This document shows positions 1 through 9,599 of a stretch of 39,681 nt of DNA, piece after piece. The notes under the pieces were generated by a model. That model was not told the DNA's origin, ran no database searches, and saw only the letters and a list, made by a program, of their open reading frames with translations. Position 1 is the stretch's first letter. Each line of letters starts with the position of its first letter. A program made the position numbers and the translations under genes. Source of the DNA: Candidatus Avoscillospira stercorigallinarum (GTDB lineage: Bacteria; Bacillota; Clostridia; Oscillospirales; Oscillospiraceae); NCBI GenBank assembly GCA_018713205.1, contig DVFN01000068.1, positions 1 to 39,681 on the forward strand, read 5' to 3'.

Positions 1-97
1 CAAAGATTTTGCCTCATACGAAAGTTATAAAAGGGCGGGAATACTGTATGTATTTCCCCCTTTTATAACTGCACGGATGGGGCAAAAGATTGGGCGA
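1..97. repeat. Imperfect palindromic element at the window edge
   Basis: Two arms of about 40 bases (1-43 and about 51-95) are imperfect reverse complements around a short spacer. The best-matched block is AGTTATAAAAGGG (about 23-36) facing CCCTTTTATAACT (58-70). AT content is well above the neighbouring genes. The element may extend left of the window. It could be a MITE-like insertion or a long hairpin terminator. It supplies the final codons of the truncated esterase reading frame, which suggests it entered or recombined into that gene. Confidence 0.6.
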
Positions 98-487
98 AGG
101 CCGCAGACACAATTGTGCGGTGATGCCATAGTTCTCTGTCAGTTTTTCCAGCCGGATTGTGTAGCGCTCTGTCCCATCTCCCAGGTATAGCAGCACCCGT
201 GTCTGAGGACGGTCCAGGGCAATCCGCCTGATTAGCCGGCCGTCCACATAGACCGCCGCCACGGGCCAGTTCTCCCGGGTGGGCGTCTGATCCGTATAGG
301 GCGGCATGCCGATATATTCCACGGACGACAGCGCCGTCAGTTCCGCAGCCAGCACCGTTCCCTGAAAGCACAGCTCCACCGCGCTGCAGCTGTAGCTGAG
401 ATAGAGTGCCAAACCCGTTTCATCAAAGTAGGTCCGGCCGACAGTCGTGACCTGCCGCAGAAGCGCCTCGCCGCGTTCTGTTCGCAT
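14..487 (-). pseudogene. Truncated CE2-type SGNH esterase, N-terminal domain only
   Basis: The protein is about 157 residues from the ATG at 487, which has a strong GGAGGGG ribosome binding site about 6 bases upstream; an upstream in-frame ATG at 547 lacks one. Its opening (VGRTYFDETG, then SCSAVELCFQGT and AAVYVDGRLI) resembles the beta-jelly-roll N-terminal domain of CE2 acetyl-xylan or carbohydrate esterases. Those enzymes normally continue with a GDS-type SGNH hydrolase domain to about 340 residues. Here similarity stops near residue 130 and the frame continues into the palindrome at 1-97. No GDS motif, catalytic Asp or His is present. It is therefore probably a remnant without esterase activity. 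The family assignment rests on pattern recognition only. Confidence 0.6.
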
Positions 488-575
488 CGTACCCCTCCTT
501 TCTTGAAAATGGGAGCAGCGCCCGGCAAAAGGCGGCTGCCCCCACATTCAATCAAATTGTAGTTCCGCTTCCAGC

Positions 576-719
576 TCAGCCGTTGTTGCTGGCCAGCCAG
601 GCATCCAGCTGCTCCTGCTTGCAGGCGATGATGTCGTCGATGCCGGCATCCTTCAGGGCGGCCTGGAATTCAGGCAGTACGGTGTCGATATCCACGCATC
701 CGTTGATCAAGGGCAGATA
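576..719 (-). pseudogene. C-terminal fragment of an extracellular solute-binding lipoprotein
   Basis: Read on the minus strand, this stretch encodes about 47 residues beginning YLPLINGCVDIDTVLPEF and ending in a TGA stop at 576-578. The pattern (a VD-x-D-x-VLPEF turn, then an amphipathic helix with a DAGIDDI motif and KQEQLDAWLA) is typical of the extreme C-terminus of family 1 sugar-binding proteins of ABC transporters (LplA/YtcQ type). No start codon or upstream domain is present. The sequence is joined near 710-720 to the truncated sensor kinase in another frame. In related operons a kinase, an AraC-type response regulator, this binding protein and two permeases usually lie together, so a deletion between kinase and binding protein is the simplest explanation. 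Confidence 0.55.
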
Positions 720-2215
720 CCGGCGGGCGCTTCGTTGACGGCTTTGAGGATTTCCGGCGGATAGCCCACGCCATTGTCCGTCATGCGGATATGGAGGAAG
801 GGAGCACCGTCCACCTCGGTTTCGGCAATCTCCACGTCAAAAAGAATCTGGCCGCTGTCCCTGCCGTGATATTTACACGTGTTCTCCAGAAAGGTCTGGA
901 TCAGGAGCGAGGGCACATAACACTCCAGCAGCGCGTCCGGCACATGGGTCGTCAGCAGCAGCGGCACAGCCGTGTCCAGAGAAATAATCCGGTGATAGTC
1001 CATCACCTCCTGCAGCTCCTCGGCCAGGGTCACTTCCTGCATACTGTCTCGGAAGATATACCGAAGATGATTGGAGAAGGCAATGATCATCATCTGCATC
1101 CGCTGTTTTTCTCCGTTCTCCAGCATGTGATACAAGCTCTTCAGGCAATTGAGAAAGAAATGGGACCTGGTTTGCAGCTGGTAGAACTGAAACATCGCCC
1201 GCTCCTTTTCAAATTTCTGGTTGTTCTTCTCCTCCTCAAGCAGCTCCTTCTGATCCAACAGGTCCAAGGTAGCCCGCATGATCTCATTGAACTCCACAAA
1301 CCGGTTTCCCTCCAGAACGCGCGGACGGTCTAAATCATTCAGATGTTTGGACAGCTGAGCGGCCTCCTCAATGGGAAAATAGAGCAGCTTTACCAGCAGC
1401 CGATAGGTGATGATCATGGCTGCAGTAACCAGCAGCAGCACCAGCGCCAGGAAGATGACGCTGGGAACCATGGCATGCGCCAGATCCCGGACCGGAATCA
1501 GTGTGGTGACGTACAGGGATGAGCCGCTGACTGGGACGGATTTGCACAGATATCCGGTGCGGAGACTCGTCAACAGCTTGCCGCTGCGCATCTCTGCCAA
1601 CGCCTCGGCTGTCAGCCCCAAGTTCTCGAACGCCTCCTCCTGGAGCAGAATACGGCCTTCAGTTGCAATGGTGGCAATACTGGCCGGGGAGAAAATGGGA
1701 ATCGTGTTGCGTTTGACATACTGCTCCAGGCTGAGCACCGTGGCAAGATGCAGGTTGCGGTTCCGATTGACGGTCATCAGCGACGAAGCGTTGTACTCTC
1801 CCGTCATCTCCACCCAGGTCTCAGACAACGGCTCTCCCATTTCCAGAATCAACGGCAGGTTGTCTCGGACCAGCCGCCGCTTCTCCAGCGCGGACAGCGA
1901 CCAGGCCGCGTCATCGTCAAAAGTAAAATAGAGTCCCACGCCATCGGGGTCATAGAGAATAATCGCGCAGTATTCATCGATACCCGCGCTGAAGATCCTG
2001 CGCAGATTGTACATGGACAGCAGCGTCTGCTTCTCCGAACAGTCAGGAAAGGACAACATAGCAAAATCCGAATCGTTGCGCGTCAGTTCCAGATTGAATG
2101 CAGCCAAGTCGTCCATCTCTTCCTCCAGCCGCATGGCATAGGCCGCCAGCTGTTCCTCCGTAGCGCCCAGAACGTAGTCGGCATAGGTGCGGATAGCGCC
2201 GGTGCGCGGCTGCAA
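707..2215 (-). pseudogene. YesM-type sensor histidine kinase, truncated at both ends
   Basis: About 500 residues of a two-component sensor kinase for carbohydrate sensing. Visible parts are an extracellular sensor region (residues about 10-245), one transmembrane helix (about 250-271), a HAMP-like linker, the His_kinase motif LQTRSHFFLNCL with the probable phosphoacceptor His near 352, an N-box with Asn near 445, and the G1 box TDNGVGYPP near 479-487. The frame ends about 15 residues after G1, so the rest of the ATP-binding domain is missing. The first transmembrane helix expected at the N-terminus is also absent: the frame opens with a TTG just after an in-frame stop, next to the nitroreductase ribosome binding site. 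It probably cannot signal. Confidence 0.75.
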
Positions 2216-2239
2216 TCAACCGCAGAGGAGGTGCTCCAC

Positions 2240-2800
2240 ATGGAGCTAATGGAAGCAATTTGTCAGCGTCGCAGCATCCGGCAATACCGGGACCAGCCTG
2301 TGAATGACCAACTGGTGCAGGAATTGATCGCAGCGGCCTGCCTCAGTCCCTCGGCCAAGAACCGCCAGCCCTGGAAGTTTATGGTCCTGCGCGACGCCGA
2401 AAAGGATCAGGTCGCCCAATTGATGGAGGCGTGGTGTAATGCGCAGGGGCAGGACATCCCACGGTATGCAAAAAGCTCCCGTTACACCGCGGGTTCCATC
2501 CGTCAGGCGCCGGTTCTCATCCTGATCTTCTGTGCGCCGGACCCCATCTGGGATATCGGCGACGCGCTCTCCATTGGCGCGGCAGCAGAACATATGTGCC
2601 TGCGTGCCGAGGAGTTGGGTCTGGGCACATTGTGGATTCTGGACACCCGCTACGCCGCGCCGGAGATCTGCCGCTACGTAGGCGCCGGCACGCTGACGCT
2701 CACCTGCGCACTGGCCGTGGGCTATGCCGACGAGGCGCCTCCGCCCAGGCCGCGAAAAAGCCCGGAGGAAACCATACTGCGCTTTAACTGTTCCGTTTAG
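2240..2800 (+). CDS. Nitroreductase family protein
   Basis: A 186-residue flavoprotein of the FMN-dependent nitroreductase superfamily, which moves electrons from NAD(P)H to nitroaromatics, quinones or flavins. It begins MELMEAICQRRSIRQY; the RRSIR motif contacts FMN phosphate in this family. SPSAKNRQPWKFMVL is the usual second flavin-contact block and DIGDALSIGAAAEHMCL the dimer-interface helix. Length is normal for the short class. The start at 2240 has AGGAGGT 7 bases upstream, so longer in-frame starts are rejected. No convincing promoter is seen, because the upstream DNA is the broken kinase on the other strand. The physiological substrate cannot be inferred. Confidence 0.85.
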   Translation: MELMEAICQRRSIRQYRDQPVNDQLVQELIAAACLSPSAKNRQPWKFMVLRDAEKDQVAQLMEAWCNAQGQDIPRYAKSSRYTAGSIRQAPVLILIFCAPDPIWDIGDALSIGAAAEHMCLRAEELGLGTLWILDTRYAAPEICRYVGAGTLTLTCALAVGYADEAPPPRPRKSPEETILRFNCSV

Positions 2801-2811
2801 TCTCGTCATCC

Positions 2812-2858
2812 GATCAAAAAACAGGCTGGATACGCCCGTCGGGCGCATTCAGCCTGTT
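2812..2858 (-). terminator. Rho-independent terminator downstream of glxK
   Basis: Arms AACAGGCTG (2820-2828) and CAGCCTGTT (2850-2858) pair perfectly and enclose an inner CGCCC/GGGCG stem. Read on the minus strand, the stem is followed by a run of six T, so it should end transcription arriving from the glycerate kinase region. It may also slow reads from the convergent nitroreductase gene. Confidence 0.75.
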
Positions 2859-2871
2859 GATTGAACGCGCA
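2855..2871 (+). repeat. 17-bp sequence shared with 39621-39637
   Basis: TGTTGATTGAACGCGCA occurs here and again at 39621-39637. In both places it directly follows the right arm of a hairpin. The two copies lie at opposite ends of the window, which suggests the edge of a dispersed repeat. The sequence from 2872 to 3007 holds no gene I can support. Confidence 0.5.
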
Positions 2872-3007
2872 AGGGTCTTAACCCCTTCACTCTTCCCCCG
2901 CTGCTCTGTCCCATCAGCCTTCAGCGAGGTCTTTGACAGTCTGCTATATTTCATTCTGTCCAGGGTACAGCCGCTGCAGTGCCCCCTTCTCAGAACAGAG
3001 GCGCATT

Positions 3008-4137
3008 TCACCGGTCAAAGATCTTGGTATAGCGCAATAGATCGACCAGTGCGCGGCGGTAGTCTTCCGCGCCGCGGTCGCGGATCGCCTCAAAGGGCAG
3101 CGCTTCGCGGTTGGTTGTGAAAACCGCGGTGATTCCTTCGTCGTAGACCGGCTCGATTCCGGGCCCCACAATTCCTACGATGGCCACGGCCGGGACGCCC
3201 TTGCGCTTGGTGCGCCGCGCAACGCCCACAGGTACCTTGCCGCCCAAGCTCTGACCGTCCATCCGTCCCTCGCCGGTCAGCACCAGATCACAGCCGGCGA
3301 GCAGCTCATCGAATCGGACCAGATCCAGCACCACTTCAATGCCCGGGCGCAGACGTGCATGGAAGAAGGCAGCCGCGCCCGCTCCAAAGCCGCCAGCCGC
3401 GCCCGCTCCGGGAAGTTCGCCCACGGAGCGGTGAAGGTCACGCGCTATGACAGCGTCCAGATGGGCGAGCGCCTGATCCAGCTGCTCCACCATGGCGGCA
3501 TCTGCGCCTTTCTGTGGGCCAAACACCGCTGCCGAGCCCCGAGGTCCGCAGAGCGGATTATCAATGTCACACATGACTTCTACGGAAATCCCACGGAGCC
3601 TCTCCTCCGCCCCGGCGCAGTCAATGGCGGCAATTTCCGGAAGCGTCGCGCCCACGGGCACAAAGGTCTCCCCCCGGCGTTATAGAACTTGACCCCCAGC
3701 GCGGCAGCCGCCCCGCAGCCCCCGTCGTTGGTGGCACTGCCGCCCAGACCGAGTACCAGATGCCGGGCGCCATGCTCCACCGCATGGAGAAGCAGCTGCC
3801 CCACGCCGTAGGTGGTGGTACGGGAGGGGTCCAGCCGGTCGCCCGCCATGGGCAGCCCCGCCGCAGCCGCCATTTCCACCACTGCCGTGTCGCCAATTCG
3901 ACCGTAAAACGCCGCAGCCGGCTCTCCCCAGGGCCCCGTGGCTTCTACGGTCACGCGGGTCCCGCCCACAGCCTTCAAGAAGCAATCCACGGTCCCCTCC
4001 CCGCCGTCGGCCACCGGCAAGCCGATCACTTGGCAGCCCGGAAAAAATGTGGGAATGCAATCCGCCGCAATCTGTGCAATGGTCCCGCTGTCCAGGGAAC
4101 CCTTGAAGGAATCGGAAATCACAATTACTTTTTTCAT
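3008..4137 (-). pseudogene. glxK: Glycerate kinase, frameshifted
   Basis: Glycerate kinase of the GlxK/GarK family (ATP-dependent phosphorylation of D-glycerate). The N-terminal part starts MKKVIVISDSFKGSL at 4137 with AGGAGG upstream and includes VADGGEGTVD and LGLGGSATNDGG. After GVKFYNAGG the frame is lost. The second part, in another frame, opens with VPVGATLPEIAAIDCAG and runs to the stop at 3008, including LTGEGRMDGQSLGGK. The break coincides with a run of six C on the plus strand (3670-3675). One extra base there would restore a continuous protein of 376 residues, the usual family length. This is either a recent mutation or a sequencing error. The divergent CdaR-type regulator probably controlled it. 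Confidence 0.85.
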
Positions 4138-4165
4138 CGGCGTGCCTCCTCTGATTTCTAAGTCC

Positions 4166-4171
4166 AGTATA
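4166..4171 (-). promoter_or_regulatory. Probable -10 box for glxK
   Basis: Minus-strand TATACT lies 29 bases upstream of the glxK ATG inside the AT-rich divergent region 4138-4243. No good -35 hexamer stands at the ideal spacing, as would fit an activator-dependent promoter. That reading is inference. Confidence 0.4.
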
Positions 4172-4183
4172 ACAGAGTTTATA

Positions 4184-4212
4184 TTGTATTTGGAACAATT
4201 TTTTACTATAAT
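4184..4212 (+). promoter_or_regulatory. Sigma-70 promoter for the cdaR-type gene
   Basis: TTGTAT (4184-4189), a 17-base spacer, then TATAAT (4207-4212). The predicted start of transcription is about 25 bases before the GTG start codon. The promoter overlaps the control region of the divergent glxK. Confidence 0.6.
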
Positions 4213-4243
4213 TATTGTATATATTACAGAGGAGATGGGGCAG

Positions 4244-5461
4244 GTGTTTATTACGCCGGATGACGGCCGCCGTATTGTGGAAGAGCTCCACGCTTCCATC
4301 GGCCGGGATATAAACATTATGGACCGAAGTGGAATCATCATTGCCAGCTCCAACCCCCATCGCATTGGCCAACCCCACGCCACAGCCCAGCGGCTGATCC
4401 GCGAACATCTGCCGGTGCTGGAGGTGACGGCAGCGGAGGCGGGCGACGGGATGCAGGAGGGCGTCAATCTGCCCATCCAGGTAGACGGCGTCTGTGAGGG
4501 CGTCATCGGCATCACCGGTCCCTGCAGCGCCGTACGGGAGTTTGGCAAAATCGCCAAGAAAATGACAGAGATTTTGCTGCTCACCCGCCGCCAGGAGACA
4601 CAGGCGGCGCAGCGCAATCAGGCGCGGCGGCTGTTTCTCGAAGCCTGGCTCTTTGATCGCGAACCCGACTGGCAGGCGTTCGCCCTGCGGGGCAGCCTTT
4701 TGAATCTTGACATTCACCAGCCCCACTGTCTCGCGGTTTTGATGCCCGGCAATGGCGCAGATTGGTCGGAGCTGACGCGAACGCGGCTGCTTCAGCACAT
4801 GGAAGGGCTGCTGCGCCGGCGCACCGACATTGTCCACGCGGTGGTCAACGGACGGCTGCTCCTGCTCTTTGAGGGAGAGGCCGCCGGGCTGGCACAGCCA
4901 CTGCTGCAGTCCGTGCTCGACGCGTGCCGCCAGATGGGCCAGATCCTGCTGGCGGGGCTCAGCTCCGTGGTAACCCGATGCGAAGCGCTGCCCGGCTGTT
5001 ACGCCGAAGCCAAGATGGCCGCCGCCACCGCCACGGCCGATTGCCCCATCCGGGTGTACAGCAGCACATCGTTGGAATTCATCCTCCGCAGCATCGACGC
5101 AACTGTCCAGCGGGATGTGGTCCGCGCCGTACTGGGCGCTCTGCCGAAACAGGAGGCAGAAGAGGCTGTGGCATATCTGCGCCTGTATTTTGACTGTGAC
5201 GGCAATATCGAACGCGCCGCCGAGCGGGCCTGTGTGCATAAGAACACCTTCCGTTACCATATGTCTAAGATCGCCCGCGCAACCGGCTGCTCGATACAGC
5301 AGCCCAGCGGTCTGGTAATGCTGTACTTGATCCTGAAGTTCTATGAAAACCTTCGGAATACGCCGCAGCACTCCCAGGCTATATCATCTCGAAAGCTCGT
5401 CCCATTTAATTTCACCTCGACTCTCTATCATGAAATGCACCCCATTTGTTTCACAGAATGA
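4244..5461 (+). CDS. CdaR-family sugar diacid utilisation regulator
   Basis: About 405 residues. The N-terminal putative sugar-diacid recognition domain (about 1-135; RDINIMDRSGIIIASSNPHRIG is the signature, followed by IGITGPCSAVREFGKIAKKM) precedes a middle domain. A PucR-type helix-turn-helix lies at about 310-365 (NIERAAERACVHKNTFRYHM). Proteins of this family activate glycerate, glucarate or galactarate genes, which fits the divergent glxK. I prefer GTG 4244, nine bases after GAGGAG; ATG 4235 is in frame but touches the ribosome binding site. About 35 extra residues after LYLILKFYENL run into the terminator, so the original stop may have been lost. With glxK broken, its local target may be gone. 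Confidence 0.8.
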   Translation: MFITPDDGRRIVEELHASIGRDINIMDRSGIIIASSNPHRIGQPHATAQRLIREHLPVLEVTAAEAGDGMQEGVNLPIQVDGVCEGVIGITGPCSAVREFGKIAKKMTEILLLTRRQETQAAQRNQARRLFLEAWLFDREPDWQAFALRGSLLNLDIHQPHCLAVLMPGNGADWSELTRTRLLQHMEGLLRRRTDIVHAVVNGRLLLLFEGEAAGLAQPLLQSVLDACRQMGQILLAGLSSVVTRCEALPGCYAEAKMAAATATADCPIRVYSSTSLEFILRSIDATVQRDVVRAVLGALPKQEAEEAVAYLRLYFDCDGNIERAAERACVHKNTFRYHMSKIARATGCSIQQPSGLVMLYLILKFYENLRNTPQHSQAISSRKLVPFNFTSTLYHEMHPICFTE

Positions 5462-5490
5462 TATTCTGATAACAAATGGGGTGTTTTCTG
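5438..5490 (+). terminator. Long-stem terminator after the cdaR-type gene
   Basis: Perfect 13-base arms (5438-5450 and 5471-5483) enclose a nested AGAAT/ATTCT stem and are followed by TTTTCTG. The stop codon of the regulator at 5459-5461 lies inside the loop, so the gene reads into its own terminator. Confidence 0.7.
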
Positions 5491-5521
5491 TGACACGGAA
5501 GTGGCATTCGGGTCGTGCCAC

Positions 5522-5653
5522 GCGATTTGTGACGGAAAAGCCGCCGATCTGCAGCGGCTGCGAGCAGAGGTTGATTACTTAAAAAACTTGCAAGCCTTGG
5601 TTTGGGAGAGAGAGCAACGCCAGGAGAAAAAGTCCAGGCAGTCCAGAAACTGA
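5522..5653 (+). pseudogene. IS3 OrfA, C-terminal fragment
   Basis: About 43 residues ending LKNLQALVWEREQRQEKK...SRN and a TGA at 5651-5653. This is the leucine-zipper tail of IS150-group OrfA proteins. The DNA-binding helix-turn-helix that should precede it is absent. The overlap with orfB in the neighbouring frame is the normal layout for programmed frameshifting in this family. Confidence 0.65.
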
Positions 5654-6474
5654 GGCAAAAATATGCTTTGACCCTTCTGCTTGAAATCACTCAGCTGCCC
5701 CGTGCCACCTTCTACTACCACCGGAAGCGGATGCAAAAGGCAGACAAATACGCAGAAGCGAAAGAAGGAATCAATGCGATCTACCATGAAAACAAGGGTC
5801 GGTATGGGTACCGACGTATCACCGCAGTTCTGCACAACAGGGGAATGTGTCTGAACCATAAAACAGTGCAGCGGCTCATGAAGCAGCTGGGACTGGTGTG
5901 CCGTGTCAGAATGAAGAAATATCGTTCTTACAAAGTTGGCAAGATTGCGCCCAATCTGTTGAACCAAAACTTCCGTGCCCAATAGCCAAACCAGAAATGG
6001 GTGACAGATGTGACAGAGTTCAGTCTGTTCGGACAAAAACTCTATCTTTCTCCCATTCTGGATCTGCACAATGAATATTGGGTCAGCTATACAATCTCTG
6101 ACCGACCGGTTTTGAGCATGGTGACAGCAATGCTCACCAAAGCCTTTGAAACCATACCGGATGAAACAGGACTGATTCTCCACTCTGACCAGGGCTGGCA
6201 ATACCAGCACAAGCAGTACCAGCCGATGCTTCAAGCAAAAGGCGTCCAACAAAGTATGAGCCGCAAAGGGAACTGCCTGGCCAATGCGGAGGCAGAAAAC
6301 TTCTTCGGACTACTGAAACGTGAGTTGCTTTATCTGCAAAAGTTCCAGTCCATGCAACGCTTCTAACAGGAACTAATTGACTATCTGGATTACTACAATA
6401 ACCGACGCATCAAGGCAAAGCGAAAGGGCTTACCGCCTGCGATCCACAGACAGCAAGCCCTTTCGGCTGCTTAA
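5602..6474 (+). pseudogene. IS3 OrfB transposase with two in-frame stops
   Basis: The 290-codon frame covers a complete OrfB: an N-terminal HTH_21 region (HENKGRYGYRRIT) and an rve/DDE integrase core with WVTDVTEF (first Asp), LHSDQGWQYQ (second Asp) and CLANAEAENFFGLLKRE (Glu). A TAG at 5983-5985 interrupts the linker just before PNQKWVTD, and a TAA at 6364-6366 falls after MQRF. All catalytic residues survive, but no full protein can be made without suppression of both stops. The two separate nonsense changes indicate an old, inactive copy. Confidence 0.85.
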
Positions 6475-6494
6475 ACAATTTTTATCTCAAGATA

Positions 6495-6520
6495 TTGTCT
6501 AACTTTTTGGGGTCACTTCA
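6495..6520 (+). repeat. Right inverted-repeat end of the IS3 remnant
   Basis: TTGTCTAACTTTTTGGGGTC followed by ACTTCA is the typical right terminus of IS150-group elements (on the other strand TGAAGTGACCCC...). It lies 21-46 bases after the transposase stop. No matching left end is found near 5490. Confidence 0.65.
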
Positions 6521-6551
6521 ATCTTGGGTGCACCCGGTAAACGTATCGCTC

Positions 6552-7998
<1,447 letters not shown>

Positions 7999-8130
7999 TC
8001 ACGCGGCGACATCCTTCCGCGTCCAGCCGACAACTTTAGTGAATCAAACAAAAATTGACGTCATTTCGCGAAATCCTTGTGAAAAAATACTCATGTATTT
8101 TGCATATTTTAACATTGCAGGGTTAAAATC

Positions 8131-8168
8131 CCCCTGCCGCTTCGGTGAAAATGACGAAGCGGCAGGGG
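8131..8168 (-). terminator. Terminator of the GH4 gene
   Basis: Perfect 14-base arms, CCCCTGCCGCTTCG (8131-8144) and its complement (8155-8168), begin five bases past the stop codon. On the minus strand the stem is followed by GGATTTTAA. Confidence 0.85.
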
Positions 8169-8173
8169 CGGGA

Positions 8174-9493
8174 TCAGCGGTATTGGGGCAGCCAGCTGCC
8201 GTGGGCCTCCAGGAGTTCATCCACCATATGGATGATATCATCCAAAGACAGCTCGGCGGCCGTATGGGGATCGAGCATGGCGGCGTGGTAGATATGCTCC
8301 CGCTTCCGGGTGACGGCGGCCTCGATGGTCAGCAGATGCACGTTGATGTGGGTCTGATTCATGGCGGCCAGCTGCAAGGGCAGCCGTCCCACCCGGCACG
8401 GCGTGACGCCGCTGCCGTCCACCAGACACGGCACCTCGACGCAGGCCTCCGGCGGGAGATTCTCGATCAGGCCGCCGGTATTGAGCACGTTGCCCCCGAT
8501 CTTATAGGGCTGATTGGTGACCATGGCCTCCATGATCCGCGAGGCATACTCCCGGGACCGCGTATGGGGCAGCGCGGCCTGGCCGCTGAGCGAGGCATAC
8601 TCCCGCTCCCACTCGTCGATCTGACGGACACAGCGGCGGGGATATTCGTCCAGCGGGATCTGGAAGCGCTCGATCAGCTCGGGGTACCGGGCCTTGATAT
8701 AATAGGGATTATACTCGGCGTTGTGCTCGCTGGATTCGGTGCAGTAGTAGCCCAGCTTTTCGATGTAGTCGAAGCGGACCATATCCGGATGCCGGGTGGT
8801 CCGGTTCTTTTCGGCGGCCCGGCGGCGCACCTCGGGGTAGAGATCCTTCCCGTCCCGGTCCCGGAGCTCCAGCAGCCAGCCCATATGGTTGATGCCTGCA
8901 ATCAGCTCCCGCCGTCCCTCGAGCCGGTCCTCCATGTCCAGGCTCTTCAGCAGGCCCTCGCTGCACACCTGGACGCTGTGGCACAGGCCCACGGTCTTGA
9001 CGCCGGTATACCGCAGCATATACCCGGTGAGGATCGACATGGGGTTGGTGTAGTTGAGGAACCAGGCGTTCGGACAAGCCCGCTCCATATCCCGGGCAAA
9101 GGACTCCAGCACCGGAATGGTCCGCAGTCCGCGCATGATTCCCCCGATTCCCAGAGTGTCGGCGATGGTCTGGCGCAGGCCGTACTTCTTGGGAATCTCA
9201 AAATCCGTCACCGTGCAGGGCTCATAGCCGCCCACCTGGATGGCATTCACCACAAAATCCGCCCCGTCCAGCGCCTCCAGCCGCCGCTCCGGGCCGCAGA
9301 ACGTGCGGATCACCGCGGGATTGCCATGAGCCCGGTTGATGGCCGACAGTATGGTTTCGCTCTCCTCCAGCCGCCGCCGGTCGATGTCGTACAGGGCGAT
9401 ATCCATGCCCCGGAATGCGTCGGTGCAGATGCAGTCGCCCAGGACATTCCTGGCGAAGACCGTGCTGCCGGCGCCCATAAATGTAATTTTCAT
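8174..9493 (-). CDS. GH4 alpha-glycosidase (alpha-galactosidase/galacturonidase-like)
   Basis: A 439-residue family 4 glycoside hydrolase. These cytoplasmic enzymes use NAD+ and Mn2+ and cleave by oxidation-elimination. Visible are the Rossmann start FMGAGSTVFARN (5-16), the LNYTNPM substrate block (146-152), the metal-binding Cys in GLCHSVQ (Cys 171, His 172), and His 203 in GINHMGW. These match the MelA/LplD/AglA branch; whether it acts on alpha-galactosides, alpha-galacturonides or alpha-glucosides cannot be decided. The ATG at 9493 has GGAGGTG 8 bases upstream. A divergent AraC regulator shares the control region and is the likely regulator. No transporter lies beside it. Confidence 0.85.
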   Translation of the reverse strand: MKITFMGAGSTVFARNVLGDCICTDAFRGMDIALYDIDRRRLEESETILSAINRAHGNPAVIRTFCGPERRLEALDGADFVVNAIQVGGYEPCTVTDFEIPKKYGLRQTIADTLGIGGIMRGLRTIPVLESFARDMERACPNAWFLNYTNPMSILTGYMLRYTGVKTVGLCHSVQVCSEGLLKSLDMEDRLEGRRELIAGINHMGWLLELRDRDGKDLYPEVRRRAAEKNRTTRHPDMVRFDYIEKLGYYCTESSEHNAEYNPYYIKARYPELIERFQIPLDEYPRRCVRQIDEWEREYASLSGQAALPHTRSREYASRIMEAMVTNQPYKIGGNVLNTGGLIENLPPEACVEVPCLVDGSGVTPCRVGRLPLQLAAMNQTHINVHLLTIEAAVTRKREHIYHAAMLDPHTAAELSLDDIIHMVDELLEAHGSWLPQYR

Positions 9494-9516
9494 CACGGAA
9501 ACACCTCCATGGGCCC

Positions 9517-9522
9517 ATTGTA
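9517..9522 (-). promoter_or_regulatory. Possible -10 box of the GH4 gene
   Basis: Minus-strand TACAAT lies 24 bases before the GH4 start codon. No recognisable -35 hexamer is seen, which fits dependence on an activator such as the divergent AraC protein (inference). Confidence 0.35.
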
Positions 9523-9545
9523 GCAGCGGCGGCGGAAAAAAGGTA

Positions 9546-9575
9546 TTGCACGCTGTGCCCTTTCTTTGGCATAAT
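9546..9575 (+). promoter_or_regulatory. Promoter of the araC-type gene
   Basis: TTGCAC (9546-9551), an 18-base spacer and CATAAT (9570-9575) lie 24 bases before the GTG start. Confidence 0.55.
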
Positions 9576-9599
9576 GTGACCTGAAGGGGGGCAATCTTT

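Larger units (their letters stand above)
5491..6520 (+). mobile_element. IS3-family (IS150-like) insertion sequence remnant
   Basis: The element keeps the tail of orfA, a full-length but nonsense-mutated orfB, and a right end finishing TCACTTCA at 6520. The left inverted repeat and the helix-turn-helix half of orfA are missing. The left boundary is therefore approximate, set just after the cdaR terminator. It cannot move on its own. No target duplication can be measured because one end is lost. Confidence 0.8.

Noticed and set aside
2814..3011. 65-codon frame between glxK and the nitroreductase gene
   Set aside because: It runs through the glxK terminator, has no ribosome binding site and no known domain. 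Probably repeat-derived sequence.
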